This document shows positions 50,052-60,926 of a stretch of DNA of 64,000 nt, piece by piece. The notes beneath the pieces were generated by a model. That model worked only from the letters and a program-made list of their open reading frames with translations. It did not search any database and was not told the DNA's origin. The DNA comes from Streptomyces flavofungini (lineage in GTDB: Bacteria > Actinomycetota > Actinomycetes > Streptomycetales > Streptomycetaceae): the NCBI RefSeq assembly GCF_030388665.1, contig NZ_CP128846.1, forward strand, positions 3,388,001-3,452,000, given 5' to 3'. How positions within the stretch are numbered: the first letter of the stretch is position 1; each line of letters begins with the position of its first letter. The translations under genes were made by a program, and so were the position numbers.

Positions 50052-51674
50052 ATGAACCTGGTCATCCGCGGAGCCCGCCTCATCGACGGCACCGGCGACG
50101 CCTCGTACAGAGCCGACGTGGCCATGGAAGACGGCCGCATCACCGGGATCCACCGAGAGGGCGAGGGCCCCCGCCCGACGGCCGCGGCGGGCACAAGAAC
50201 CGTGGAGGCCGAAGGGCTCGCCCTGGCCCCCGGCTTCATCGACATGCACGCCCACAGCGACCTCGCCCTCCTCCGCGACCCCGACCACAGCGCGAAGGCG
50301 GCCCAGGGCGTCACCCTGGAGGTCATCGGCCAGGACGGCCTGTCGTACGCCCCGGTGGACGACCGCACCCTCGCCCAGGTCCGCCAGGCCATCACGGGCT
50401 GGAACGGGGACGGGAGCGACATCGACTTCGACTGGCGCACCGTCGGCGAGTACCTGGACCACCTGGACGGGGCGCACGGCGGCCGCGGCATCGCGGTGAA
50501 CGCGGCGTACCTGATCCCGCAGGGCACGGTCCGGATGCACGCGATGGGCTGGGAGGACCGCGAGGCCACCCCGGCCGAGCTGGAGCGGATGAGGGAGCTG
50601 GTCGCGCAGGGCATGCGCGAGGGCGCCGTCGGCATGTCGTCGGGCCTGACGTACACCCCGGGCATGTACGCGAAGGACGCCGAACTCACCGAGCTGTGCC
50701 GTGTGGTGGCGTCGTACGGCGGCTACTACTGCCCCCACCACCGCAGTTACGGCGCGGGCGCCCTGGAGGCGTACGAGGAGATGGTGGAGCTGACGCGCTC
50801 CGCGGACTGCGCCCTCCACCTGGCCCACGCCACCATGAACTTCGGTGTGAACAAGGGAAAGGCGCCGGACCTCCTCGCGCTGCTCGACGACGCGCTCGCG
50901 GCCGGAGCCGACATCACCCTGGACACCTACCCCTACACGCCCGGCTGCACGACGCTCGTGGCGATGCTGCCGAGCTGGGCGAGCGAGGGCGGCCCCGACG
51001 CGGTCCTCGCCCGGCTCCAGGACGACGACACGGCCGCGCGGATCCGCCACCACATGGAGGTCATCGGCGCGGACGGATGCCACGGGGTGCCCATCGAGTG
51101 GGACACCATCGAGATCTCGGGGGTCTCCGACCCGGGTCTCGCCTCCTGCGTGGGCAAGACCATCCAGCAGTCGGCGGACATGCGCGGCGAGGAGCCGTGG
51201 GTGACGGCCCGGCGGCTGCTGATCAGCGACCGGCTCGGCTCGACGATCCTCCAGCACGTGGGCCACGAGGAGAACGTCCGGGCGATCATGCGCCACCGGG
51301 TGCACACGGGCGGCAGCGACGGCATCCTGCAGGGATTCAAGCCGCACCCGCGGGCGTACGGCACGTTCCCGCAGTACCTCGGCAAGTACGTACGGGAGTT
51401 GGAGGTGCTGTCCCTGGAGGAGTGCGTCGCGCACCTCACCTCACGGCCCGCCGCCCGCCTCCGGCTGCCCGACCGGGGCCTCGTCCGCGAGGGCTACCGC
51501 GCCGACCTGGTCCTCTTCGACCCGGACACGGTCGCGGCGGGCTCGACGTTCGAGGCGCCGCGCACGCTCCCCGTCGGCATCCCGCACGTCCTGATCGACG
51601 GGAAGTTCGTGATCGAGGACGGCCGGCGCACGGACGTTCTCGCGGGACGCGCCGTGCGCCGGACCGGGAGCTGA
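50052..51674 (+). CDS. N-acyl-D-amino-acid deacylase (amidohydrolase)
   Basis: 540 residues from ATG 50052 (AAAGG upstream). Amidohydrolase fold of the D-aminoacylase group: NLVIRGARLIDGTGDASY, APGFIDMHAHSDLALL with metal ligand HxH, later YYCPHHRSYG, LHLAHATMNFG and HTGGSDGILQGFKPHPRAYG, closing with YRADLVLFDPDTV. Releases free D-amino acids from N-acyl-D-amino acids or D-dipeptide-like compounds. Placed after the D-amino acid deaminase on the same strand, it would supply its substrate. Cytoplasmic. Confidence 0.92.
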   Translation: MNLVIRGARLIDGTGDASYRADVAMEDGRITGIHREGEGPRPTAAAGTRTVEAEGLALAPGFIDMHAHSDLALLRDPDHSAKAAQGVTLEVIGQDGLSYAPVDDRTLAQVRQAITGWNGDGSDIDFDWRTVGEYLDHLDGAHGGRGIAVNAAYLIPQGTVRMHAMGWEDREATPAELERMRELVAQGMREGAVGMSSGLTYTPGMYAKDAELTELCRVVASYGGYYCPHHRSYGAGALEAYEEMVELTRSADCALHLAHATMNFGVNKGKAPDLLALLDDALAAGADITLDTYPYTPGCTTLVAMLPSWASEGGPDAVLARLQDDDTAARIRHHMEVIGADGCHGVPIEWDTIEISGVSDPGLASCVGKTIQQSADMRGEEPWVTARRLLISDRLGSTILQHVGHEENVRAIMRHRVHTGGSDGILQGFKPHPRAYGTFPQYLGKYVRELEVLSLEECVAHLTSRPAARLRLPDRGLVREGYRADLVLFDPDTVAAGSTFEAPRTLPVGIPHVLIDGKFVIEDGRRTDVLAGRAVRRTGS

Positions 51675-51686
51675 TCCCCGGGAGGG

Positions 51687-52556
51687 TCAGGGCTTGGGCA
51701 GCGTGCAGCCCGGACGGTTCAGGTCGATCTTGTTGCCGGCGCCGACGCAGGGCACGATCGTGTAGGTCTGCTGGCCGTAGTTGATGCCCCGGCGGACGGT
51801 CACCTTGCCGTTCTGGTCGACCTCGCACGGGTTGTTGTCCGTGCAGCGCTCGCCGTTCTCATTGCCGGTGTTGTTGACGGCGACGACCTTGCCGGTCGCG
51901 TCGTCGACCACCGGCGAGCCCGACGTACCGCCGATCGTCTGGCACGCGGAGGTGTAGCGGACCGAGTCCTTCCAGGTCCAGCGCCCCTCCTTCAGCCGGT
52001 ACGCGAAGCCGTCGACGTTGCACTTGTACATCCGCTTCCAGTACCCGGACACGACCGTGATGGCCTTGCCCTGCGCGGGACGCGCCGAGTCCAGCTCCAG
52101 GGCCTTGATCCCGTACCGGGTCTCGATGTCCTTGTACGTGCTGGTGAGCTGGTAGAGCGAGACGTCCGTGTCGGTCATCGTGCCGTACGCGATCTTGCTG
52201 GCGCGCACGGTGCCCGCGTTCCCGCCGCTCGCGTTCAGGAGCGTGAAGCTGCGGGACGAGGCGCGGTCGACGATGACCTGGCCGGGGGCAGGGAAGCCGG
52301 TCTCCAGGCAGTGTCCGTTGGACATCACGAGCGCGGGGTCGGTGGGCTGCGACGACGGTACGCGGACGACGGAGCCGGAACAGTTGCTGAGCGCCACGGT
52401 GCCGGCGAAGCTCACGGCCTTGGCGGCCGGGGCCTTGACGGCGGCAGCCGTCCGCTTGTCGGCCGACGGCGCGTCATTGCTGACGGCCGCCGCGGGCACG
52501 CTCGCGGCGCCGAGGAGTACGGCGGCGAGCGCGGTTCCGACGAGAGGCTTGTTCAT
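51687..52556 (-). CDS. Secreted S1 (trypsin-like) serine protease
   Basis: 289 residues from ATG 52556. Sec signal peptide (LVGTALAAVLLGAASVPAAA), short pro-part, then a chymotrypsin-fold domain: His in ALVMSNGHCLETG, Asp in TMTDTDVSLYQL and Ser in QTIGGTSGSPVVDDATGKVV. Six Cys in the mature part suggest disulfides. The Streptomyces extracellular trypsin-like proteases of this length have the same order. Converges on the deacylase gene (12-bp gap). Confidence 0.9.
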   Translation of the reverse strand: MNKPLVGTALAAVLLGAASVPAAAVSNDAPSADKRTAAAVKAPAAKAVSFAGTVALSNCSGSVVRVPSSQPTDPALVMSNGHCLETGFPAPGQVIVDRASSRSFTLLNASGGNAGTVRASKIAYGTMTDTDVSLYQLTSTYKDIETRYGIKALELDSARPAQGKAITVVSGYWKRMYKCNVDGFAYRLKEGRWTWKDSVRYTSACQTIGGTSGSPVVDDATGKVVAVNNTGNENGERCTDNNPCEVDQNGKVTVRRGINYGQQTYTIVPCVGAGNKIDLNRPGCTLPKP

Positions 52557-52821
52557 GTGGGGGTCCCCTCTGATGACTGCATGACCGAAGGCCTCTTGAG
52601 CCCTCAGTTTTGTCATGCGCATTGTTAGGTCCCGCCGACGCCACCACAAGACCGCGTGCAGCCACGTCCGGCCCGAGGGACGTACGGCCAGGGGCGCGGG
52701 GCTGCGGCATCAGCGGCTCCGCCGCGGGGCGCGAGCAACCCGGACGGACCCGCGCCCGACAACAGGCACAGGTGACCGAGCTCTCCCCACCCAAGGCGCC
52801 CCCGCCCGATACCCTCGGGGG

Positions 52822-54033
52822 ATGCAGGTGATCCAGTCGACCAAGCTCGCCAACGTCTGTTACGAGATCCGGGGCCCGGTGCTCGAGGAGGCGATGCGCC
52901 TGGAAGCAGCGGGCCACCGCATCCTCAAGCTCAACACCGGCAACCCCGCGGCCTTCGGCTTCGAGTGCCCGCCGGAGATCCTGGAGGACATCCTCCGCAA
53001 CGTCGGCGACGCGCACGGCTACGGCGACGCGAAGGGCCTGCTCGCGGCGCGCCGCGCGGTCGTCATGCACAACCAGACGCTCGGCATCGAGACCGACGTC
53101 GAGCACGTCTTCATCGGCAACGGCGTCTCCGAGCTGATCGTGATGGCCATGCAGGGCCTGCTCGACGACGGCGACGAGGTCCTGGTCCCGGCGCCCGACT
53201 ACCCCCTGTGGACCGCCGCGGTCTCCCTCTCCGGCGGCACCGCCGTGCACTACCGCTGCGACGAGCAGGCCGACTGGATGCCCGACCTCGCCGACATCGA
53301 GCGCAAGATCACCGACCGCACCAAGGCGATGGTGATCATCAACCCGAACAACCCGACCGGGGCGGTCTACGACGAGGCGATGGTCCGCGCCCTCACCGAC
53401 ATCGCGCGCCGCCACAACCTCCTGGTCTGCTCGGACGAGATCTACGACAAGATCCTCTACGACGGCGCCACGCACACGCCGACCGCCGCGATCGCCCCGG
53501 ACCTGCTCACGCTCACGTTCAACGGCATGTCGAAGGCGTACCGCGTGGCCGGGTACCGCGTCGGCTGGATGTCGGTCTCCGGGCCGAAGGCCCACGCCGC
53601 CTCGTACATCGAGGGCCTGACGATCCTGGCGAACATGCGCCTGTGCGCGAACATGCCGGGCCAGCACGGCGTGGTCGCCGCGCTCAGCGGCCGGCAGACG
53701 ATCAACGACCTGGTGCTCCCGGGCGGCCGCCTCCTGGAGCAGCGCGACACGGCGTACGACCTGCTGACCCGGATCCCGGGCGTCACCTGCGTGAAGCCGA
53801 AGGGCTCCCTCTACCTCTTCCCGCGGCTCGACCCGAAGGTCTTCAAGGTCAAGGACGACCGCCAGCTGGTCCTCGACCTGCTCCGCGCCGAGAAGATCAT
53901 GGTGGTCCACGGCACCGGCTTCAACTGGCCCGAGCCCGACCACTTCCGCGTGGTGACGCTGCCGACGGCGCCGGACCTGGCGGACGCGGTGACCCGGATC
54001 GGCACTTTCCTGGACGGCTACAGCCAGCCGTGA
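52822..54033 (+). CDS. alaA: PLP-dependent alanine aminotransferase (AlaA-like)
   Basis: 403 residues from ATG 52822 (GGGGG upstream). Closely follows AlaA-type class I aminotransferases along the length: STKLANVCYEIRGPVLEEAM, NGVSELIVMAMQGLLDDGDE, VPAPDYPLWTAAVSLSGG, INPNNPTGAVYDE, PLP Lys in FNGMSKAYRVAGYRVGWM and PGGRLLEQRDTAYDLL. Catalyses alanine plus 2-oxoglutarate to pyruvate plus glutamate. A monocistronic look; upstream frame codons are Arg/Pro-rich and not used. Confidence 0.93.
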   Translation: MQVIQSTKLANVCYEIRGPVLEEAMRLEAAGHRILKLNTGNPAAFGFECPPEILEDILRNVGDAHGYGDAKGLLAARRAVVMHNQTLGIETDVEHVFIGNGVSELIVMAMQGLLDDGDEVLVPAPDYPLWTAAVSLSGGTAVHYRCDEQADWMPDLADIERKITDRTKAMVIINPNNPTGAVYDEAMVRALTDIARRHNLLVCSDEIYDKILYDGATHTPTAAIAPDLLTLTFNGMSKAYRVAGYRVGWMSVSGPKAHAASYIEGLTILANMRLCANMPGQHGVVAALSGRQTINDLVLPGGRLLEQRDTAYDLLTRIPGVTCVKPKGSLYLFPRLDPKVFKVKDDRQLVLDLLRAEKIMVVHGTGFNWPEPDHFRVVTLPTAPDLADAVTRIGTFLDGYSQP

Positions 54034-54083
54034 CCCGCGTGCGCGGGCGTCCTTGATCACCGCTTTCCAGGATCGACTCAACT

Positions 54084-54106
54084 TTAGACAGAATCTAAGC
54101 TAGGAT
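54084..54106 (+). promoter_or_regulatory. Promoter with Fur-like inverted repeat
   Basis: TTAGACAGAATCTAA at 54084-54098 (5-bp arms TTAGA/TCTAA around a 5-base centre) resembles Fur/CatR-type boxes of Streptomyces. TAGGAT at 54101-54106 is a good -10 for the gene starting at 54139. The box covers the region just before the -10, suggesting repression. Confidence 0.55.
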
Positions 54107-54138
54107 GGCTTTCAAGCAACCCGCTTGGAGGCCATCTC

Positions 54139-54549
54139 ATGTACGAGCCGATCCGTACCAAGTCGGTCCATGCCATGGCCGACCCGGGCGACTTCCCGCA
54201 CCGCTCCCGCGAGGAGGAGCTGGACATCCAGCTCGCCGGGCACCTCGCCGCACTGCTCGCCGTGACCGACGAGCTGCGCGGGCTCACCCCATCGCCGGAC
54301 CTCGACGCCGCCGCCGAGCAGCTGGCGGCCCAGGTGGCCCGGCTGCGCGGCGGGCTGCCGCCGGTCCGCGCGGGCGTGGTCGCCGCCATCCACGAGCCGC
54401 ACGTGTCCGGCCTGCACCAGCGCGCGCACGCCCTCGCGGGCCGCGCCCTGGTGGTGGCCGCCTCCCGCGCCGACACGGGCGCGGCGATCCTGGCCGCCGA
54501 GCGCATGGACGCGCACGCGGCCGCCGCCCACCTCGTGGGCGCCGCCTGA
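54139..54549 (+). CDS. Small helical protein of unknown function behind a Fur-like box
   Basis: 136 residues from ATG 54139. No signal peptide or membrane segment; Ala/Leu-rich helices (LAGHLAALLAVTDELRGLTP; GLHQRAHALAGRALVVAASR) and several His residues in the C-terminal half (AAIHEPHVSGLHQRAHALAG). SCO-type conserved hypothetical in this genus. The His clusters and the Fur-like box suggest a link to metal or oxidative-stress response; that is inference. Confidence 0.7.
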   Translation: MYEPIRTKSVHAMADPGDFPHRSREEELDIQLAGHLAALLAVTDELRGLTPSPDLDAAAEQLAAQVARLRGGLPPVRAGVVAAIHEPHVSGLHQRAHALAGRALVVAASRADTGAAILAAERMDAHAAAAHLVGAA

Positions 54550-54554
54550 ACGAC

Positions 54555-54589
54555 CCCGGGCCGCGCGCCTGAGCGGCGTGCGGCCCGGG
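54555..54589. terminator. Hairpin terminator between convergent genes
   Basis: 15-bp stem (CCCGGGCCGCGCGCC with GGCGTGCGGCCCGGG, one G-U pair) and a 5-base loop, between the small protein stop and the convergent pckG stop. Confidence 0.82.
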
Positions 54590-54607
54590 TGTCACACACG
54601 GATCGGG

Positions 54608-56473
54608 TCAGCCCAGACGGGCGACCAGGGCGCGGTACTCGTCCCACAGCTCCTTCGGGGTGCGGTCCCCGAACGTGTTCAGGTGCTCGGGCACGAGCGC
54701 GGCCTCCTCGCGCCAGACCTCCTTGTCGACCGTGAGCAGGAACTCCAGGTCGGCGGCGGGCAGTTCGAGGCCCTCCGTGTCCAGGGACGCGGGCGTCGGC
54801 AGGATGCCGATGGGGGTCTGGACGCCCTCGGCGCGCCCGTCCAGGCGGTCGACGATCCACTTCAGGACGCGGGAGTTCTCACCGAAGCCGGGCCACACGA
54901 ACTTGCCCTCCGCGTTCTTGCGGAACCAGTTCACGTAGTAGATCTTCGGCAGCTTGGACTGGCCGCCTTCCGTCCGCGCGGCGGCCGCGCCCACCTTGAT
55001 CCAGTGGGCCATGTAGTCGCCCATGTTGTAGCCGCAGAACGGCAGCATCGCGAACGGGTCGCGGCGCAGCTCGCCGACCTTGCCCTCGGCCGCGGCGGTC
55101 TTCTCGGAGGCGACGTTCGCGCCCAGGAAGACACCGTGGTTCCAGCTCAGGGACTCGGTGACCAGCGGCACCGCGGAGGCGCGACGGCCGCCGAAGAGGA
55201 TCGCCGAGATCGGCACGCCCTTGGGGTCCTCCCACTCGGGCGCGATGATCGGGCACTGCGACGCGGGGACGGTGAAGCGGGCGTTGGGGTGGGCGGCCGG
55301 GGTCTGTGAATCCGGCGTCCAGTCGTTGCCCTTCCAGTCCGTGAGGTGCTTGGGCTGCTCCTCGGTCATGCCCTCCCACCAGACGTCGTTGTCGTCGGTG
55401 AGGGCGACGTTGGTGAAGACGGAGTTGCCCCACAGGGTCTTCATCGCGTTGGCGTTGGTGTGCTCGCCGGTGCCGGGCGCGACACCGAAGAAGCCGGCCT
55501 CGGGGTTGATCGCGTAGAGGCGGCCGTCCTCGCCGAACCGCATCCAGGCGATGTCGTCGCCGATGGTCTCGACGGTCCAGCCGGAGATCGTGGGCTCCAG
55601 CATGGCCAGGTTGGTCTTGCCGCAGGCCGACGGGAAGGCGGCGGCGACGTACTTGGACTCGCCGGTCGGCGGTGTCAGCTTGAGGATCAGCATGTGCTCG
55701 GCGAGCCAGCCCTCGTCGCGCGCCATGACGGACGCGATGCGCAGGGCGTAGCACTTCTTGCCGAGCAGGGCGTTGCCGCCGTAGCCGGATCCGTACGACC
55801 AGATCTCGCGGTCCTCGGGGAAGTGCGAGATGTACTTGGTGGAGTTGCAGGGCCACGGCACGTCGGCCTCGCCCTCCGCCAGCGGGGCGCCGAGGGTGTG
55901 CACGGCCTTCACGAAGAAGCCGTCGGAGCCCAGCTCGTCCAGGACCGGCCGGCCCATGCGGGTCATGGTGCGCATGGACACGGCGACGTACGCGGAGTCG
56001 GTGATCTCGACGCCGATCGCGGACAGTGGCGAGCCGAGCGGGCCCATGCAGAACGGGACGACGTACATCGTGCGGCCGCGCATGGAGCCCCGGAAGATCC
56101 CGCCCTCGCCGCCGGTGCCGGAGAAGATCTCCCGCATCTCCGCGGGGGCCTTCCAGTGGTTGGTGGGCCCGGCGTCCGCCTCCTTCTCGGAGCAGATGTA
56201 CGTGCGGTCCTCGACGCGCGCGACGTCGGTCGGGTCGGAGGCCGCGTAGTAGGAGTTGGGCCGCTTGATGGGGTCCAGCTTCTTGAAGGTGCCCTTGGCC
56301 ACGAGCTCCTCGCACAGGCGCTCGTACTCGGCCTCGGAGCCGTCACACCAGACCACACTGTCCGGCTGGGTCAGTTCGGCGATCTCGTTCACCCAGGAGA
56401 CGAGCCCCTGGTGGTCGGTGGGGACGGTGTCCAAGGACGTCACTGACAGGGGAGCCGCGATATCGCGCGCCAC
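54608..56473 (-). CDS. pckG: Phosphoenolpyruvate carboxykinase (GTP)
   Basis: 621 residues from GTG 56473 (GGAG 6 bases upstream). GTP-type PEPCK throughout: [36 protein letters not shown], kinase loop [20 protein letters not shown] with the reactive Cys, [34 protein letters not shown] and the guanine-pocket region around [14 protein letters not shown]. Length is standard. Converts oxaloacetate plus GTP to phosphoenolpyruvate, CO2 and GDP, linking the TCA cycle to gluconeogenesis. Divergent from the hemolysin III gene. Confidence 0.97.
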   Translation of the reverse strand: MARDIAAPLSVTSLDTVPTDHQGLVSWVNEIAELTQPDSVVWCDGSEAEYERLCEELVAKGTFKKLDPIKRPNSYYAASDPTDVARVEDRTYICSEKEADAGPTNHWKAPAEMREIFSGTGGEGGIFRGSMRGRTMYVVPFCMGPLGSPLSAIGVEITDSAYVAVSMRTMTRMGRPVLDELGSDGFFVKAVHTLGAPLAEGEADVPWPCNSTKYISHFPEDREIWSYGSGYGGNALLGKKCYALRIASVMARDEGWLAEHMLILKLTPPTGESKYVAAAFPSACGKTNLAMLEPTISGWTVETIGDDIAWMRFGEDGRLYAINPEAGFFGVAPGTGEHTNANAMKTLWGNSVFTNVALTDDNDVWWEGMTEEQPKHLTDWKGNDWTPDSQTPAAHPNARFTVPASQCPIIAPEWEDPKGVPISAILFGGRRASAVPLVTESLSWNHGVFLGANVASEKTAAAEGKVGELRRDPFAMLPFCGYNMGDYMAHWIKVGAAAARTEGGQSKLPKIYYVNWFRKNAEGKFVWPGFGENSRVLKWIVDRLDGRAEGVQTPIGILPTPASLDTEGLELPAADLEFLLTVDKEVWREEAALVPEHLNTFGDRTPKELWDEYRALVARLG

Positions 56474-56720
56474 GATTGCTCCTATACGAGGGTTTTGTGG
56501 TTGGGGCCCCGTGGGGGCTGCGACCCGGATGCTTCACTGCTTCGATCTTCCTGGCGCTCATCCGGTGCCGACCGCACTCATTTGATCATCCGACGCATAT
56601 GCGCATCTGTCCAGAGTGCCTCACAACTGAGCGGCGTGAGCATTGCCACTCCCGGCCACCGCACTTCTCCCACCCCGTGACCGTGAGCCTCACCACTAGT
56701 AAGCTCTGCCCACCTCGTCT

Positions 56721-56749
56721 TTGACACCTAACTTACGGTTCCGTAGGTA
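56721..56749 (+). promoter_or_regulatory. Hemolysin III promoter with TetR-like operator
   Basis: TTGACA at 56721-56726 and TAGGTA at 56744-56749 with a 17-bp spacer form an excellent sigma-70-type promoter. Within the spacer TACGGTTCCGTA (56734-56745) is a perfect palindrome with a TT centre, of the TetR-operator kind. Transcription would start near 56756, only a few bases before ATG 56761, implying a leaderless or nearly leaderless mRNA. Confidence 0.75.
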
Positions 56750-56760
56750 CGATGCCGCCC

Positions 56761-57486
56761 ATGACTTCACCCGTCCCCGACGCGCTCGTGAACTCCCCCG
56801 CAAGCGGCCCCGCCCCGGAAACCACGGCCGACGCGCCCGCGCCCGTCCACCCGGTGAAGCCCAGGCTGCGCGGCTGGCTGCACGCCGGGATGTTCCCCGC
56901 GGTGCTCGTCTCCGGCCTCTTCCTGACCGCCCTCGCCGACTCCACCCGTGGCCGCATAGCGTGCGGGATCTACGTCCTCACGGCCTGCCTGCTGTTCGGC
57001 GTCAGCGCGCTCTACCACCGCGGCGACTGGAGCCCCCGCGCGGACGGCGTCCTGCGCAGGCTCGACCACGCGAACATCTTCCTGATCATCGCGGGCACCT
57101 ACACCCCACTGACCCTGCTCCTCCTGCCCGACGCCAAGGGCCAGTGGCTGATGTGGGGCATCTGGGCGGCCGCCGCCGCGGGGATCGTCTTCCGCGTCTT
57201 CTGGGTCGGCGCCCCGCGCTGGCTCTACACCCCCTGCTACCTGGCCATGGGCTGGGCAGCCGTCTTCTTCCTCCCCGACTTCCTGCGCACGGGCGGCATC
57301 GCCGTCCTGGTCCTGGTGATCGTCGGCGGCATCCTCTACAGCGTCGGCGGCGTCGTCTACGGCTTCAAACGCCCCAACCCCTCCCCCCGCTGGTTCGGCT
57401 TCCACGAGGTCTTCCACTCCTTCACCCTGGCGGCGTTCGCGGTGCACTACGTGGGGATCTCGATGGTGGCGTACCAGCACGCGTAG
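56761..57486 (+). CDS. Hemolysin III / PAQR family membrane protein
   Basis: 241 residues from ATG 56761 (an ATG at 56752 lies upstream of the predicted transcription start). Seven membrane helices. Family ligands: Ser/His in GVSALYHRGDW, Asp/His in RRLDHANIFLIIAGTYTPLT and His in FGFHEVFHSFTLAAFAVHY, which hold a metal in PAQR proteins. N-terminal Pro/Ala-rich cytoplasmic tail. Role in membrane homeostasis or stress is plausible; true haemolysin activity is unproven for the family here. Confidence 0.92.
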   Translation: MTSPVPDALVNSPASGPAPETTADAPAPVHPVKPRLRGWLHAGMFPAVLVSGLFLTALADSTRGRIACGIYVLTACLLFGVSALYHRGDWSPRADGVLRRLDHANIFLIIAGTYTPLTLLLLPDAKGQWLMWGIWAAAAAGIVFRVFWVGAPRWLYTPCYLAMGWAAVFFLPDFLRTGGIAVLVLVIVGGILYSVGGVVYGFKRPNPSPRWFGFHEVFHSFTLAAFAVHYVGISMVAYQHA

Positions 57487-57521
57487 GGGTGTGGCGGGCA
57501 ACGGTCCGCCCCACCCGAGGC

Positions 57522-57670
57522 GACGAGGCACGAACCAGCACGTCCGATCTGACGGGGGAGACAGACCAAGTCCCTCCGGCGCTTGAGGACGAGGCACGAA
57601 CCAGCACGTCCGATCTGACGGGGGGACAAATCAAGCCCGTCCGGCGCTTGAGGACGAGGCGCGAAGCGCC
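57522..57670. repeat. 66-bp tandem repeat with REP-like core
   Basis: GACGAGGCACGAACCAGCAC...TCTGACGGGGG occurs at 57522-57558 and 57588-57624 (66-bp period); each is followed by a CCGGCGCTTGAGGACGAGGC segment, the second near 57641-57660. The core equals the repeat at 49727-49915. It fills the gap between hemolysin III and the Mut7-C gene. Confidence 0.85.
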
Positions 57671-57760
57671 AACATGGGGGGAAAGGGGCGCAGCCCCAGC
57701 CGAGAACGGCAACCCACAAACCCAGAGGCGCCCCCGCCAGAACATGCCATCCTGGGCCCC

Positions 57761-58525
57761 ATGAACGGTCCGGAGATCCTCATCGACTTCGCCCCAGACC
57801 TGGCCCTGTTCGTCCCGCACGAGCGCCGCGGCCGCACCACCACCGCCGTCACCGACGGCGCGTCCTCCCTGGGGCATGTCGTGGAGTCGCTCGGCGTCCC
57901 CCTCACCGAGGTCGGCGCGCTCGTCGTGGACGGCCACGAGGTCCCGGCGGGACATGTGCCCGCCGCGGGACAGCGCGTCGAAGTGCGCTGCGTGCCGCGC
58001 CCCCAGCGGGTGCGGCCGGACGAGCAGCCCGCCGAGGAACCGCTGCGCTTCCTGCTCGACGTGCACCTCGGCACCCTCGCCCGGCGCCTGCGGCTGCTCG
58101 GCGTCGACACCGCGTACGAGAGCACGGACATCGGCGACCCCGCCCTCGCCGCCCGCTCCGCCGCCGAGCGCCGCGTGCTCCTGAGCCGGGACCGGGGGCT
58201 GCTGCGCCGCCGTGAGCTGTGGGCGGGCGCGTACGTCTACAGCGACCGGCCCGAGGACCAGCTCAGTGACGTCCTGGAGCGGTTCGCGCCGCCGCTGCGG
58301 CCGTGGACGCGCTGCACGGCCTGCAACGGGACGCTGCGGGCCGCCACCAAGGAGGACGTGGCGGAGCGGCTCGAAGGCGGCACCCGGGGGACGTACGACG
58401 TGTTCGCGGAGTGCGGCGACTGCGCCCGCGTGTACTGGCGGGGCGCCCACCACGAACGCCTCCAGTCCATCGTCCGGCAGGCCGTCGCCGCGTCGGAGGG
58501 CACGGTCGCGCTGCCGCCGGGCTGA
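57761..58525 (+). CDS. Mut7-C RNase domain protein with N-terminal ubiquitin-like domain
   Basis: 254 residues from ATG 57761 (the longer in-frame start at 57674 lies in the repeat region). Residues 1-90 resemble a Mut7-C-associated ubiquitin/MoaD-like domain (LGHVVESLGVPLTEVGALVV). Residues 95-250 are Mut7-C: RFLLDVHLGTLARRLRLLGV, AAERRVLLSRDRGLLRRREL and a zinc ribbon CTACNG...CGDC. PIN-like nuclease fold; a role in RNA processing is inferred from the family. Confidence 0.9.
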   Translation: MNGPEILIDFAPDLALFVPHERRGRTTTAVTDGASSLGHVVESLGVPLTEVGALVVDGHEVPAGHVPAAGQRVEVRCVPRPQRVRPDEQPAEEPLRFLLDVHLGTLARRLRLLGVDTAYESTDIGDPALAARSAAERRVLLSRDRGLLRRRELWAGAYVYSDRPEDQLSDVLERFAPPLRPWTRCTACNGTLRAATKEDVAERLEGGTRGTYDVFAECGDCARVYWRGAHHERLQSIVRQAVAASEGTVALPPG

Positions 58526-58546
58526 CGCCTCCCCGGGCCGCCGCGG

Positions 58547-58672
58547 TCAGGAAGCCGCCGGGAGCCGCGCGAAGAAGTACGCGCTCCCGCCCTCGATGTC
58601 GCCGCCGAGCCACAGCGACCCGTCAGGACCCGGGGCCAGCGCGCCCACCGTGGCAGTCGATGCCGGCCGGGG
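58547..58672 (-). pseudogene. C-terminal remnant of a beta-propeller-like protein
   Basis: About 40 codons ending at a stop at 58547 read TATVGALAPGPDGSLWLGGD then IEGGSAYFFARLPAAS, typical of the last blade of an NHL/SMP-30-like propeller. Upstream in this frame the sequence becomes non-coding. No start codon or signal nearby, so it appears to be the stump of a deleted gene between Mut7-C and the YyaL-like gene. Confidence 0.5.
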
Positions 58673-58728
58673 CCGCTGACGGTCCGCTGACGGATCGCGC
58701 CCCCCGGCCCCCCCGGGCAGCGTTCGCG

Positions 58729-60756
<2,028 letters not shown>

Positions 60757-60839
60757 GGCCCCATCCTCGCGCACAGCGGCCCCTGATCCGCCGACTCCCT
60801 CGCGCCGGCGCCACGTACGCAGGACACTGACACGTACAT

Positions 60840-60907
60840 GTAGAGGTACGGGGCAGACGTACCCCTACGTGGGGCACACGCACGGACACGTGTCGACGGC
60901 ACGTGCC
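60840..60907. promoter_or_regulatory. Cluster of palindromes before STAND gene
   Basis: An 11-bp stem GTAGAGGTACG/CGTACCCCTAC (60840-60868, one mismatch), then GACACGTGTC at 60885-60894 and GGCACGTGCC at 60898-60907, two palindromes with CACGTG cores 13 bp apart. The cluster sits between the divergent YyaL-like and STAND genes and just before the ribosome binding site of the latter. Confidence 0.55.
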
Positions 60908-60926
60908 GCTCTCGGAGGGGGACCAC

